Assembly: GCA_958510875.1 (NCBI GenBank)
Contig: OY294067.1
Span: 253,967,736-254,031,735 of the forward strand
From: Endomychus coccineus
Lineage: Eukaryota > Arthropoda > Insecta > Coleoptera > Endomychidae
Direction: 5' to 3'
Length of the DNA: 64,000 bases
A model generated the notes under the pieces. It had not been told where the DNA came from. It ran no database searches and saw only the letters and a program-made list of their open reading frames with translations. The translations under genes and the position numbers were made by a program. This document shows, piece by piece, positions 1 to 10,244 of the stretch; position 1 is the first letter of the stretch, and each line of letters opens with the position of its first letter.

Positions 1-231
1 TTGTAAGATTATAACCAGCCTGCATAGAGGTACCGGTGATTTCTTGTTTCGGGGGACGCGTTTTGTGCGTAAATCAAAAACTACCTGTAACCCTCTCGTT
101 TCGGGCGGATGAAAAATTATCGAGTTTATTCCTCTCATTTCGTGCGTCAAAGATAGATTCTACAGAGGCAGGCAAAAAGCTTTGGGAGTTGAATCTTAAC
201 CAAAAAAACGGCAAGAAATAGTCATCCCGGA

Positions 232-830
232 GACAATGCAACAGCTTGTGCTAATAGACGACGGTCAGGAAGATCGAATATTGTTTTTTGCAGTGATAGG
301 ATACTTCTATCCCAAGGCTCAGATTTTTTTATGGACGGGACATTTAAAAGCTTTTGTTGTTCCCTGTTCGACCAATTGTAGACAATACATCACGTAGATT
401 TGGGAAGCACTGATGTCAACACAATGATTGTTCCAGCCATCATGCGCTTTTACCGGACAGAAAAGGAGCCACGTATAAAATACTTTTTACACTGTTGGAA
501 AAAAGTCTAAAATTTAAACCAGAAGTTCAACGACTATTTTGTGGAGCAATGGCTTGAGGATGATACATTCATATGAATGTGCTACAAGGAGTGACACCGC
601 ATAATAAATTCGGTAAAAGGATGGCATCATCGACTTAATAATCGTGTTGGAAAAGCGCATCCAAATATTTATGAACTGCTTAGAATACTTAATGATGAAA
701 TACGGTACCACGATATTATTGTAAAGCAAACTGTGCTGAATATGAACACTCCAAAGCTTGCAAAAAAGTACAGTGACTTAGATTGTCGTATAAATAAGGG
801 TGTTGATAAAATTTGGATAAGCTGTAAATA
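232..830 (+). pseudogene. MULE-like transposase, degraded and internally deleted
   Basis: Three-frame reading gives pieces resembling the MULE-domain proteins common in insects. An early segment reads D-D-G-Q-E-D-R-I-L-F-F-A, followed by a degenerate 'MDGTFK' region (W-T-G-H-L-K-A-F) and a segment like 'ILFTLLEKSLKFKPE'. The end reads GKAHPNIYELLRILNDEI and then TPKLAKKYSDLDCRI, which resembles the conserved C-terminus of this family. The central catalytic part is missing and several stops and frameshifts are present. It is a fossil with no coding capacity. Confidence 0.5.
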
Positions 831-833
831 ATA

Positions 834-1190
834 GAAGTATAATATGTATTATTTTTCTTGAATTAGGTATCTACTATGAACATTAATGTTAATATCTATA
901 AGTCTATTATTTTTGTAATTTTTGCCCTTTCTACTAAACGATTGTGTGAGTAAATACCAGTAAATACTATTATTATGACATGTCAATTTGTATCCCAAAC
1001 GTAGATTTTTAGAAATAAAAAATATCTATTGCATATAAGATTATTAGTTGTTATTTATCCATAATCCAACCGATCCTATGATAGACTAAGATATCTCTAA
1101 GATAAAAGCAGGTATTCTAAATTAGCTAAAAGTATATTGAAGGTAGGAAGGTAAGTGCCTACATAATTATTTAGTTTCCGACGTTCAGTT
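834..1190. other. AT-rich interior of the MULE remnant, nothing recognised
   Basis: No open frame of note, no repeat and no recognised motif. It lies between the transposase relic and the right inverted arm, so it is probably untranslated or deleted element sequence. Confidence 0.4.
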
Positions 1191-1316
1191 TAAATCGCAC
1201 GAAATGAGAAGGTATTGCAAATACATTTTATTGCATCTAGGGGGTACGCCCGAAACGAGAAGGTTTTATAATCCCGCACAAAATACGCGAAGGTTAGCGG
1301 CAAAATTCAAAAAGTA

Positions 1317-1433
1317 TTTGCACGTATTACACCGGAAATGTTACGGCGAGTAATGGAAAATTTTCGAATGAGTCTACAAGAATGCGTAGATCGTAAAGGC
1401 GCCCACCTGTCAAGTATTGGCTTAAAGGCTTGA
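1317..1433 (+). pseudogene. C-terminal tail of a Tc/mariner-superfamily (DDE_3-like) transposase
   Basis: A 38-codon open reading ends in TGA and reads FARITPEMLRRVMENF, then a Leu/Gln/Cys-containing helix and GAHLS. The 'ITPEMLRRV...' helix with a following 'GGHL' is the stereotyped end of IS630/Tc1-type transposases that are abundant in insect genomes. No upstream catalytic part is present; it abuts the right MULE arm. A related relic lies at 53962-54345 on the minus strand. Confidence 0.55.
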
Positions 1434-1596
1434 AAAAATAAAATAATCTAACTCAACAGAAAACTGTAAAAACATTCATGTTAAAATAAAAACTTATGTA
1501 TATAATGAAGTACGTAGCTAATGAAAAACAAAATATCAATAAACAATGGTTGAAGAATCTAACTGACACAAAAATTCCGGATGAGGTGCAGCACAC

Positions 1597-1968
1597 TTAA
1601 GCTTAAGTTCGAAATTTGCATTGCCCAAAACTAGAAAACTGCCTGTCGACAATATAATTGCTAATTTAGAATGCGGAATTAGGAATAAGAACTTAGAAGA
1701 ATAAAATGAAATTAGAAATATAATTTGTAACATCTTGACAAATAAAAAGAATAAACAGAGAGCAGAAGTAGATATTGCAAAGAATCGTTTTAACTATCAT
1801 ACAAAAATAACAAAAGAGTTCTTAGATGCTAACCCTCAAATATTAGTTTTGAACGCGGATAAATGTAATAAAACCGCCATAATGCATAGAACTGACTACG
1901 ATAACAAAATAGGAAATCTATTGAGTGATGAAACAACTTCCAAAAAATTAAAATGTATGAAACGATAA
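1597..1968 (+). pseudogene. Penelope-like element, N-terminal part of the reverse transcriptase ORF
   Basis: One frame runs from a LPKTRKLPVDNIIANLE segment through an in-frame TAA (about codon 38) to residues NPQILVLNADKCNKTAIMHR, then DYDNKIGNLLSDE and the stop at 1966-1968. The pattern 'L-N-A-D-K-x-N-x-T-x-I-M-x-x-x-x-Y-x-x-K-I-x-x-L-L' is characteristic of the region just before the RT core in Penelope-like elements. The RT catalytic core and the GIY-YIG domain are absent, so this is a 5' fragment. The satellite-foldback fragment follows directly, an arrangement repeated near 48-52 kb. Confidence 0.6.
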
Positions 1969-1971
1969 TCG

Positions 1972-2301
1972 CCTGAAAAACGAGCAATTTTGTATGAAAA
2001 TGACGAAATTTCCCTGATTTTCAGCCTATTGATTGAATATTCCGGGATAATGACCTCGGATTCATGTTCAGGGACCCAGAGAAACCATTTTTTATAAATT
2101 CAAAGTTATCTTAAAAAAGAGGGTGAAAATAGGCTTAATTTTGCGTTTTGGGGTGAATGAGACGCCGTGTCCACTTAGCTCAACCCTTACGAATGATTCA
2201 AATTGGCCACAGAACATTATGTAAAAATAATTTTTTTGATACGACCTCCTGCTTTTTTTTTAGAATGTCGGCCAAAATCCCCAACTTATCGACTGGACTA
2301 T
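1972..2301 (+). repeat. Diverged right end of the satellite-bearing foldback family
   Basis: A stretch near 2060 (GGATTCATGTTCAGGGACCC) matches the satellite monomer of the 48.2-52.3 kb elements. The end near 2290 (CTGGACTATAG) matches their terminal sequence. It is an older, partial copy of that family. The left arm is missing. Confidence 0.5.
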
Positions 2302-4555
2302 AGGGGATGAACTCAACGCTACCTTAATATAAATTACTGAGAATGCTTTGCAACATATGAGTCCTCTTCACACAATCAGTGTAAATTAATAGTATTGCAC
2401 TTTGGAATACGCGTAATAATTCAATTCGTAAAAATGTAAAATAATGTTGAAGTGCAACCTATTAAAATCATGAAATAAATTACTTATTACGTATACTATT
2501 CTTATTAAATTCCCATTTTCATTAGATACACTATTTATTTTGAAAAGAAAACTAACAAGTTAAATATAATGTGTGTAAGAAAACACAATTTTAGTTCTGT
2601 AAGCATAATTAAGGATCTAGAAGCGTATACAAGTATTAAAAATACAATAGTTTGTTTGAACAAAAATTTATTCAATGAAAATAAATTATACTAAATTCCT
2701 CAAAAAATATAACAATCATCAGTCATATCCTAAATACGGAGGAGGAAATTTTATCCTTTTTATATTTACATTATTTAGTGCAATTATTTTCAATCACTAT
2801 TCTTCAATCGTACATAAACGTGACTGAGATATGCGACTTAAATAGGGGGTTGTGAAAAGGAGAGGGTCACTGAAGAATAATCAATGCTCTCATTAACCTT
2901 ATTAAGATTTACCTAAATCAATTTATTTCCCTCAATATTCGATCTTATCCTTCCTAATGTGAAAAAAGGCAATGTTTTGGATAAATGAATGAATACAATG
3001 ATTGTGGGCATTGTTAAAGAACTGTGAAGTTCAAATTTCTATTCAACGGTAGCGTAGAGGTATTTTTATTTGTCCAAAATGGACTATCGCAAAGTAACAG
3101 ACAATGTTTGATATTTGAGTCTTTCATTGGTCATGGTCGTGAACGATATTTTCAACATTATTTAAGTTATAATCACGAGAATATTTCAAAAACAACGGAA
3201 AATTCCTAAAGGATGGTCTATAAACGGATGTTCACTGAAGAATGAGTTGCCAAATACTTTGATTTGTGATTTTCTGTCAAAAAAGGCCAGTTGTTAGGAC
3301 AACACGAAATCAATATTCCTCAATGAGGAGACCCTAATGAAAAATGCAACGAATTGGTTTGTAATTATCGAAAATAGATCAGCATTTTGTATAAAATAAC
3401 GAGTTAAATTTAAATTGGCTATTTCACAACAGAGTCGCACTACGTGTCCGCTAAATATAAACTTTTCGACGTGTTCCTGCATTCCGCGAATATCCCACTT
3501 GAGCTCTGATTCTTCATTCAAAATAGCAAAGTGTTTGTGTTAAGTTAAAGATCATGTAAATATTTCTTCATTTGGATCATCTTCATTGGCACTCAAGGTA
3601 CATTATATTATATTTGCATTCATTCATTTTTCGTTCTGCTGCTTTGATTATTATTTCAATTTCAAAATTTGTTTATTTTAGTAGTTTATATATTTACCAA
3701 CTGCAACATTTGACCTCTCCTGTAATGTTTTTGTATTTGTATTGAGGTTGTTTTATTCTACGTGGAATGATATGACTTGTAATGTTTTTGTGTTTGGATG
3801 GAAGTTGTTACACTCCATCCGAAATCATTATTTGAGGTTCCAGATTTTACCGTTATAGTCGAGGAAATATAACATTTTAGGTACATAATGTGTGCTGTGA
3901 GATGGATCAAACTGCGGTGTTTTGCATCCGATTCCTTGATGCATTTACTCCATTTGCCCACTTTTTAAATCTTATACAAATGAGAAACTGCATTTCTGCA
4001 CCAAAAAAATTAATTTTTTCATGTGCAATTTTTGAAGCAAATGAAAAAATTCATTATTCGGTAATACATTGTGGATATCGTGCTTACCCGGGAATTTTCG
4101 AGGTGTTCAGACACGGTTCTGATATTGAAAAAATTTTACAATATACCTACCTGGAAGCTAGGGGTGTCGTGATTGTCTAGGTCATCTCTAGGACAGATGA
4201 ATGAGTTTGTACGAATAAAATTGGTTGTACGATAAAGTTGGTGAATTTATGTATACGCGATATAATAAAATATAATAAGAATCGATGGATAGTTAATCGA
4301 GTTTTCATTGAAACACATTGCATTTTATCATTTAGGAGTGTGTAAGTGCATGAATACGGTGATGAAAATTTGTAGAATATAAATATAGACACATGTATAT
4401 GACAATAATATGTTTAAACAAATGACTGCAGAAAATTTATTGAATTCAATGACTAAAATAATTTTTTTGTGAAAAAACACATTTATTTAAAAAAATCTTA
4501 ATCTATTAAACGGTGGTCATTTTGAGCAATTTCTATAACTTAATAGTAATAGTGG
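2302..4555. other. AT-rich spacer, no gene supported
   Basis: Short chance ORFs only (for example 3890-4180, 96 codons, with no family pattern). A possible pogo-like relic at 3130-3300 is listed separately. Confidence 0.5.
3130..3300 (+). pseudogene. Possible pipsqueak-type helix-turn-helix relic of a pogo-like transposase
   Basis: With one stop read through, the + strand gives ENISKTTENS, stop, RMVYKRMFTEE, stop, VAKYFDL. This resembles the spacing of the pipsqueak HTH in pogo/Tigger transposases ('...TE.AL.AVK...LT.EEAAK.F.IP..TL'). It is short and broken and the similarity is weak; it may be coincidence. Confidence 0.25.
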
Positions 4556-4868
4556 AGTCATTCTACGGAAAAATGAAGCGTGGTTCGTAAAAATTTGATA
4601 GAGGTTGGGAACGTAGAAAAAGTTGTTTCTTGTGATAAGAGTAATGATATTCCAGAATTTCTACAAGAAATATTTTGTGCAACCATCCCAAAAATCCCCA
4701 AAACTGGTTTCTGGGCCTTTTTTTAGGTCAGTTTTGAAGTTTTAATTCTTTTCAACCCCTCAGACTTCTGACTAAGGTTTGGGAGTTGGACCCTTTCATT
4801 GTCCATGTTCAAGGAAGCTTCGGTTCAAATTTGGAGTGTTTGCAATCATTACTTCCCCTAGAATAGAT
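4556..4868 (+). repeat. Left 313-bp inverted arm of the composite
   Basis: Begins AGTCATTCTACGG and ends CTAGAATAGAT next to the (TA)n tract. It is the reverse complement, with scattered substitutions, of 13067-13379. It shows no coding pattern; the end is not a recognised superfamily terminus. Confidence 0.8.
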
Positions 4869-4873
4869 AGATA

Positions 4874-4876
<3 letters not shown>

Positions 4877-4912
<36 letters not shown>
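4877..4912. repeat. (TA)n microsatellite at the 3' junction of the R4-like element
   Basis: An uninterrupted TA run directly beyond the poly(T) tract, which is the poly(A) tail of the minus-strand retroelement. It represents one half of the probable insertion target, the other half being 8150-8215. Confidence 0.8.
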
Positions 4913-4919
<7 letters not shown>

Positions 4920-7900
4920 CTTTTTTTTTTTTTTTTTTTTTTTACATTCAAACCTGGTCGGGGCTGCTGCGAGCTCCGACGACATCGCAGCAGTCGCGCC
5001 AGAAAAACCTAAAAGGCGGTTAACCGAAGCTACTCCTCCCCACCGGTCGGTAAGTAGCTTCAGGTTCCTAAATCGTGTGCCCTAAGTATTCTAATTGAAC
5101 CCAGAATGACTGCCTTTTGCATCCGGTCTATCAAGATCTGCGCCGAGTTCCTACAGGCCGGAATGATCTTCAAGTTTGAACGCAGCGAAGACCGAATTCC
5201 GCCCAAAACACCGATGATCAGAACCACTAATACGACCTTGTGGCCTGGGTATAGCGTGCGGAGCTCGAACAGGAGATCTTGATATTTTGTCCATTTTTCC
5301 TCCTCTTTCAAGACTATGTTCTTCTCTGCCGGAGCGGAGAATTCGATGACATACATGGTCTTGATTAGCTTATCGAGGAGGACAACGTCAGGCCTATTTG
5401 CTTGTATGGACCTGACGGTCGGAAACGGATAATTCCAGAAGATCTGGCATTTTTCGTTTCCGACAACGGACTCAATATCTCCTGGCATGTAAGGCAGCAC
5501 CGGCTCTTGGTCTATTCCGTACGAGTGCCTTAGATGGTAATACAGCACCCGTAGGGCCGCATTATGGCGATGGGTGTACGCCGAGGCCGCTTTTGCCGGA
5601 CATGCCGACAGAAGGTGGAAAAGCGTCTCAGGCACCTTTCGACAGGCCCTGCAGCTGACATCAGGGACCTGCACACCCATCACATTGCGGCGATAGACCA
5701 AGGTGTTAATTACGCCATCTTGGCAAGCTGCGGTAAATCCCTCAGTCTCGGATGTAAGCCCGGCTGACCTTAGGTAGCCGAAGGTCAGCCTAGTTGACAA
5801 GCCGAGCGTTTCGATGTTTCGATAGAAAACACCGTGTATCGGCTTGTCAACATGCCGCCTGAGCGTAAGATCTTGCTCCGCGGCATTTATCTGGGCTTTC
5901 AGGCGAGAAGGTAGGAGCTCGAGGTTGCCCTCTAGTCGGCCTTCTCGACTGATCTGAAATTCGAGACCAAGTTCTTCCGCAGCTTTTTGTGCTGCCTTAA
6001 CGATAAATGCCCCCACTCCGGCCAATTCGTGACTTTTAACAAGGCACAGGAGGGGGTCCGAGCTCCTAAGAACTTTACAAGCTATACTCAGAACCACACT
6101 TCGATGCAGACCCTCCAGACTGAGGAGTCCTCTACCTCCCCGATGACGTGGGAGATAAATACGGGAAACGGACGATCTAGGATGCAAACTGTGATGGATA
6201 TGCATCATTTTCCGGGTGTCTTTATCGAGTCTATGCAGCTCATCGACCGTCCATTTCACCACTCCAAAAGAGTGGAGCAGGACTGGAACGGCAAGCATAT
6301 TTGTTGCAGACACCTTGTTCCCACTCGAAAGTTCGGAAGACCAAATCTTTCGAACAAGGTTTCTGTATTTGCCGCGGAGAGCCACCTTTACCTGGGAAGC
6401 GTCATAATTAGGACGCTGTTCAATTCCCAGGTATCGATAGGTCTCTCCAGCATCGAGGTGTTTAAAGATGCTTCCGTCGGCAAGCTGCATATTCTCGTAC
6501 ACTTCCGGAGATCGTCCTCTCCTCAAATGAAACACTGCGCATTTGTCCAATCCCAACTCCATGCCTACGGCTCGTGTATATTCCTGAACCACATTGAGAG
6601 ATTGATGGAGGTTCTTCTCCCCAGAGGCATAAAGTTTCAAATCATCCACGTAAAATAAATGGGTGATCTGATGCCTCCGGTCGTTCGGTGGTCCAGAGTA
6701 ATATCCATGAGTCCGTCTTAAAGCAATGGAGAGTGGCAGCAGTGAGATATTGAACAAGAGGGGACTCAAGGAGTCTCCTTGGAAAACTCCCCTCTTGAAT
6801 GTTACCAACTCTGTCAAGACTCGTCGTGTGCCTGATGTGATGGCAAAACGGGTCTTCCAGAGTGGCAACAGATGTTCTATGCATCTCACTAGTGGGGTAG
6901 GTACCGCAAGGCATTGGAGCAAGTATTATAATAGCTCATGTGATGTTGAATCAAATGCCTTGCGGTAGTCAATCCAGGCCATGGAAAGGTTGCGCTTGTA
7001 AAGTATAGAGTCCTGAGTGATAGATTTATCTATCACCAGGTTCTCCCGGCAACCCTCCATCCCTTTCTTTGCCCCACGCTGCTCGCTGATGTTATTAACT
7101 ACCGGACCGATCGATTTCAACAACCTAGCATACAAGATACGTGTAAATAACTTGTAGCAGGTGTTGAGACAAGTGATCGGTCGGTAGTTCTTGGGATCAG
7201 ACAAGTCTCCACTCTTTGGAAGTAGCACAGTGTACCCCTCGACAGCCCAGCTTGGAATATGCCGCTCCTCTTTGACCCATGAGTCAAAGACTCTGGCCAG
7301 ACGGCGGTGAGTGGAAGGAAATTTCTTCCACCACCATATGTTAATGCCGTCAGGGCCGGGAGCAGCATAGTTTTTGGTACCGACAAGAGCTTGTCGGACC
7401 TCATCCTCGCTGACTGCCTCGCACACTTCTGTTTGCGGAACTTGACGTTCAGCGCAAAACATTTGGAAGTGTGCTAGGGCTGGAGTGTCTAGGTGAATTG
7501 GACGCGGTGACTCATACACTCCTTTCCAGAACTGCTCAACCTCCTCCACAGTCGGTGGAGCAACAATTGTGGGTGGTGGAGATTCAAAAAGCCGAGACGG
7601 GCTATCGCGAAATAAGGAATTCTCCCTGATGCGTCTAACCCGTCTGGCCAGATTTCTCCTTACCACGCCCAGGACTCGAATCCTATCCGCACAATGTTGC
7701 TTGATGGTCTGCAACACTGTACGTTTTAGTGTGTGATGGTGGCGGCGCAGTTGAGCGGCTATACGCCTAATTTTTGGCGTGAAAGCCCTGCCGCTAGAAA
7801 TAAAATCCATCACACACTGAATCCGAGACGCTTGCTGCCTCGCCGACTGAATTTTGGCCTCGACTTTGTGTAGGCGCCGTTCGGTTTTCTCGATCTGGTC

Positions 7901-8149
7901 GTGCGGTCTCTCACTCCGCACTACCAATTCTACCAGCTCGTGTGGTCGTACGGAGACCCTGATGTTGATTCGGGTTCTCCTAGTTCTAAGATCAACTTCG
8001 GTGTTCTGGAGCAGGCTTGCTCTACCAGATCTGTTGCGGCGCACCACAGGTGGTGCTGGTGCGGCTAGATCCGGTTCTGGTGCTGCAGCCTGCCGGAGAT
8101 TCGTTCTTATATAGCCGGTTCTCCGCAGGTAGAATACTTGATTCCGCAT
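4920..8149 (-). mobile_element. R4/Dong-clade non-LTR retrotransposon inserted into (TA)n
   Basis: The minus-strand element ends in a 3' poly(A) tract (T run at about 4920-4943) after a 116-bp 3' UTR. Its ORF covers 5060-8149, and (TA)n abuts both ends. It is visibly GC-richer than its surroundings, and it has a single disabling stop, so it is a fairly young insert. R4-clade elements use a restriction-like endonuclease and several known members target simple repeats; that this copy chose (TA)n is inferred from the flanks. The 5' end may be truncated because the ORF starts right at the microsatellite. Confidence 0.8.
5060..8149 (-). pseudogene. R4/Dong-like reverse transcriptase and restriction-like endonuclease, one in-frame stop
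   Basis: The readings 8149-6926 and 6922-5060 are in one frame, separated only by TAA (6928-6926) after KAFDSTSHELL. An Ala/Pro/Arg-rich N-terminus is followed by a charged helix. RT motifs follow: GPDGINIWWWKKF, LLPKSGDLSDPKNYRPI, the catalytic-Asp segment AWIDYRKAFDS, GVFQGDSLSPLLFN, and FYVDDLKLYA (YVDD in place of the commoner ADD or MDD). Towards the C-terminus are a Cys-rich knuckle (CRACRKVPETLFHLLSACP) and a restriction-like endonuclease core (RPDVVLLD...YVIEFSAP). Total about 1,030 codons, close to R4-clade size, but without an obvious N-terminal zinc finger. The domain order supports R4/Dong rather than jockey or R1. Confidence 0.82.

Positions 8150-8215
<66 letters not shown>
8150..8215. 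repeat. (TA)n microsatellite at the 5' end of the R4-like element
   Basis: A long, nearly pure TA run. It forms the other half of the target together with 4877-4912 and also bounds the palindrome that follows. Confidence 0.85.
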
Positions 8216-8248
8216 ACTTTTGTTGATATTCTTGAACCATTTGTAATA

Positions 8249-8346
8249 TTTGTATGTTTTCTTGGTATATTGGTTCGTATATATACTGATAATGAATTTT
8301 TATTTCATTATCAGTATATATACGAACCAATATACCAAGAAAACAT

Positions 8347-8351
<5 letters not shown>
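8249..8351. repeat. 103-bp perfect palindrome, deletion derivative of the 1.07-kb palindrome
   Basis: Two perfect 48-bp arms around a 7-base spacer (8297-8303), centred on base 8300. The arm equals the outermost part of the arms at 10245-11314, and the 35 bp before it (GTTGATATTCTTGAACC...) match the bases before 10245. It therefore appears to be the same element with all of its interior lost. Confidence 0.85.
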
Positions 8352-8380
<29 letters not shown>

Positions 8381-8384
<4 letters not shown>

Positions 8385-8775
8385 CAGAGTACTCTTTTTG
8401 GGCTCAACTTGAAGGTTATTTTATATAGTTTGACGTGGTATAACTTGTTTTATAAGATTAGCTCATTTCTTGGCCATTTACGGCATATATATATGCGCGC
8501 GCAGATTTCCCACCTTTATTGTATTATAATAGGATTTTATCACTATAATATTGTTCTTAGAGTATAGATATGGCTTTTTTTGCATATATATGTGAGAAAA
8601 CATATACATTATTTATTTGAGGTCCGCTTGTGACATAGAGACATTTTTTTTTACTACACGTATTAATTATTATAGAATATATAGGTATATACAACATCAC
8701 CTGCGCTTTTTCTAATTCAAGACGCGACAAAAATTTACTTCTGATGATGTGGAGCACGTCTACTAACATTATCAG
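8381..8775 (+). repeat. Left inverted arm of the H2A-carrying element
   Basis: Reverse complement of 9601-9991. Includes the alternating stretch ATATATATGCGCGCGC near 8485-8500, which is mirrored in the other arm. Ends after CTGATGATGTGGAGC. Confidence 0.85.
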
Positions 8776-8812
8776 ATAAAAAATAGCTAGCAGCTGTAGC
8801 AGTTCGTCGATT

Positions 8813-8884
8813 ACAACAAGCAGAAAAAGAAAATACCGATAATAGAGTCAAAAAATCATACATATAATGATAAACATAATGACT
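8813..8884 (+). repeat. 70-bp direct repeat, left copy, flanking the H2A insert
   Basis: Starts ACAACAAGCAGAAAAAG and ends TAAACATAATGACT. It matches 9215-9284 with about 10 differences. The left copy ends exactly where H2A similarity begins, so the pair looks like a large duplication formed when the histone DNA was inserted. Confidence 0.75.
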
Positions 8885-9111
8885 ATCTAGCCGCAGTGAT
8901 GCAATATTTGACCGCCGAAGTTTTGGAATGAGCCGATAACGCAGCCCGGGACAATAAAAAAACAAGAATCATCCCCCGTCATCTGCAATTGTCCATCCGC
9001 AACGACGAAGAATTGAACAAGCTACTGTCAGGTGTGACATTCGCTCAAATCGGAGTCTTGCCTAACATTCAAGCAATATTGCTGCCCAAGTAAACCGAAA
9101 AGAAAGCATAA
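8884..9111 (+). pseudogene. Histone H2A C-terminal half, captured pseudogene
   Basis: One frame reads YLAAVMQYLTAEVLE, a TGA (8929-8931), then [51 protein letters not shown], a TAA (9091-9093), TEKKA and the terminal TAA at 9109-9111. Apart from the two stops and a few substitutions this is canonical H2A from about residue 57 to the end. The family's function is a nucleosome core subunit, but this copy cannot make one. The histone fold N-terminal part and the promoter are absent. The normal histone 3' stem-loop follows 27 bp downstream. Confidence 0.92.
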
Positions 9112-9138
9112 ATCAACTCGTACAACAAGAGTATCATC

Positions 9139-9154
9139 GGCCCTCCTCAGGGCC
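9139..9154 (+). promoter_or_regulatory. Histone mRNA 3' stem-loop
   Basis: GGCCCT-CCTC-AGGGCC followed by ACAAA: a perfect 6-bp stem and 4-base loop at the place and with the flanks of the replication-dependent histone 3' processing signal (normal loop UUUC or UUYC). A purine-rich AACGAAAA near 9167 could be the downstream element. It confirms that the insert came from a true histone gene locus. Confidence 0.85.
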
Positions 9155-9214
9155 ACAAATAGTACTGAACGAAAATCCTAGAACCGACTTTCTATGTACC
9201 CTACAACATCCAGT

Positions 9215-9284
9215 ACAACAAGCAGGAAAAAAAAACCAATAATGGAGTCAAAAAATCATACATGTAACAATAAATATAATAACT
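9215..9284 (+). repeat. 70-bp direct repeat, right copy, flanking the H2A insert
   Basis: Starts ACAACAAGCAGGAAAA and ends ATATAATAACT; partner of 8813-8884. The insert between the copies is about 331 bp. Confidence 0.75.
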
Positions 9285-9600
9285 AATTACATATTACAGA
9301 TAAAGAATATAGTACTGCTTTTTTTAATAATTAATCTATTTATATTTATTCATCTACCTGATCTCCAATTGAACTTTTATTATTACCTCATAGTTAATTT
9401 TTTTCGAATATTTATAAGTTAATTTGATGAGATTATTGAATTTAATAACGTTGAAATTATTAACAGCCGATTAAAATTATGGATTAGACATTATTAGATC
9501 GGAAAATCGGACATTCTCTTAAAACAGAAAAATACAGAAAAAAACATCATAAGATACACAATATTTGTACCTATCATTGTCTTATAAAAATAATTTTTAT

Positions 9601-9991
9601 CTCATAATATTGGTAGGCGTGGTCCACATCATCAGATGTAAATTTTTGTCGCGTCTTGAATTAGAAAAAGCGCAGGTGATGTTGTATATACCTATATATT
9701 CTATAATAATTAATACGTGTAGTAAAAAAAAATGTCTCTATGTCACAAGCGGACCTCAAATAAATAATGTATATGTTTCCTCACATATATATGCAAAAAA
9801 AGCCATATCTATACTCTAAGAACAATATCATAGTGATAAAATCCTATTATAATACAATAAAGTTGGGAAATCTGCGCGCGCATATATATATGTCGTAAAT
9901 GGCCAAGAAATGAGCTAATCTTACAACGAGTTATACCACGTCAAACTATATAAAATAACCTCCAATTTGAGCCCAAAAAGTACTCTGCGAT
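9601..9991 (-). repeat. Right inverted arm of the H2A-carrying element
   Basis: Reverse complement of 8381-8775, ending AGTACTCTGCGAT. Mismatches are scattered and there are few indels. Confidence 0.85.
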
Positions 9992-10193
9992 TTGTTTGCC
10001 GTAATTGGGGGCATCTTCAAAATTTGGACCAAATTTCCCAAATTTGGATTTTTATCAAAACTATTGGATATTTCAACTTCATCTTTGGATCACTTATTAC
10101 GGTCACCATGATCTACTTTGACACCAAATTTCATCCAATTTGGTGAAGATTTGATCAAAATAGCCCAATTTTAATTTTTACCCCGAAAAACGT
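9992..10193. other. Unassigned sequence between two nested elements
   Basis: No ORF. It contains repeated AAATTTGG/CCAAATTT words (for example around 10018-10045 and 10120-10145). It may be flanking sequence carried along by the H2A element, because it has no counterpart at the left end. Confidence 0.4.
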
Positions 10194-10244
10194 ATATATA
10201 TATATATATATTCTTTTGTTGATATTCTTGAACCATTTGTAATA

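Larger units (their letters stand above)
50..1290 (+). mobile_element. MULE-type DNA transposon remnant with repeat-rich inverted ends
   Basis: Both ends hold short repeats of the type CTCGTTTCGGGCG and TTTTGTGCG. They are direct at about 50-140 and reverse-complemented at about 1195-1290, giving imperfect inverted arms of roughly 90 bp. Between them lies a decayed MULE-like transposase reading (232-830). Long, repeat-rich terminal regions around such a gene are typical of Mutator-like elements; that this is one unit is inferred. The arms are diverged and no target duplication was identified. Confidence 0.45.
8381..9991. mobile_element. 1.6-kb inverted-repeat element carrying a histone H2A gene fragment
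   Basis: Long inverted arms, about 8381-8775 and 9601-9991 (roughly 393 bp each, a few mismatches), start and end with ATCGCAGAGTACT and its complement. Each arm carries a (TA)n-(GC)n step near 8490 and 9880. No transposase is encoded. The interior holds an H2A fragment with its mRNA 3' stem-loop, flanked by 70-bp direct repeats. The left end lies directly against (TA)n; on the right 200 bp of unassigned sequence precede the next (TA)n. Confidence 0.75.

Noticed and set aside
3890..4180. A 96-codon ORF as a possible small gene
   Set aside because: No family pattern, no splice or poly(A) context, AT-rich composition; expected by chance in 64 kb.
5987..6658. A 223-codon plus-strand ORF
   Set aside because: It is antisense to the R4-like RT domain, whose motifs are unmistakable on the minus strand; this frame has no family pattern.
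8884..9111. A working histone H2A gene
   Set aside because: Two in-frame stops, no N-terminal half and no promoter; only a captured fragment.
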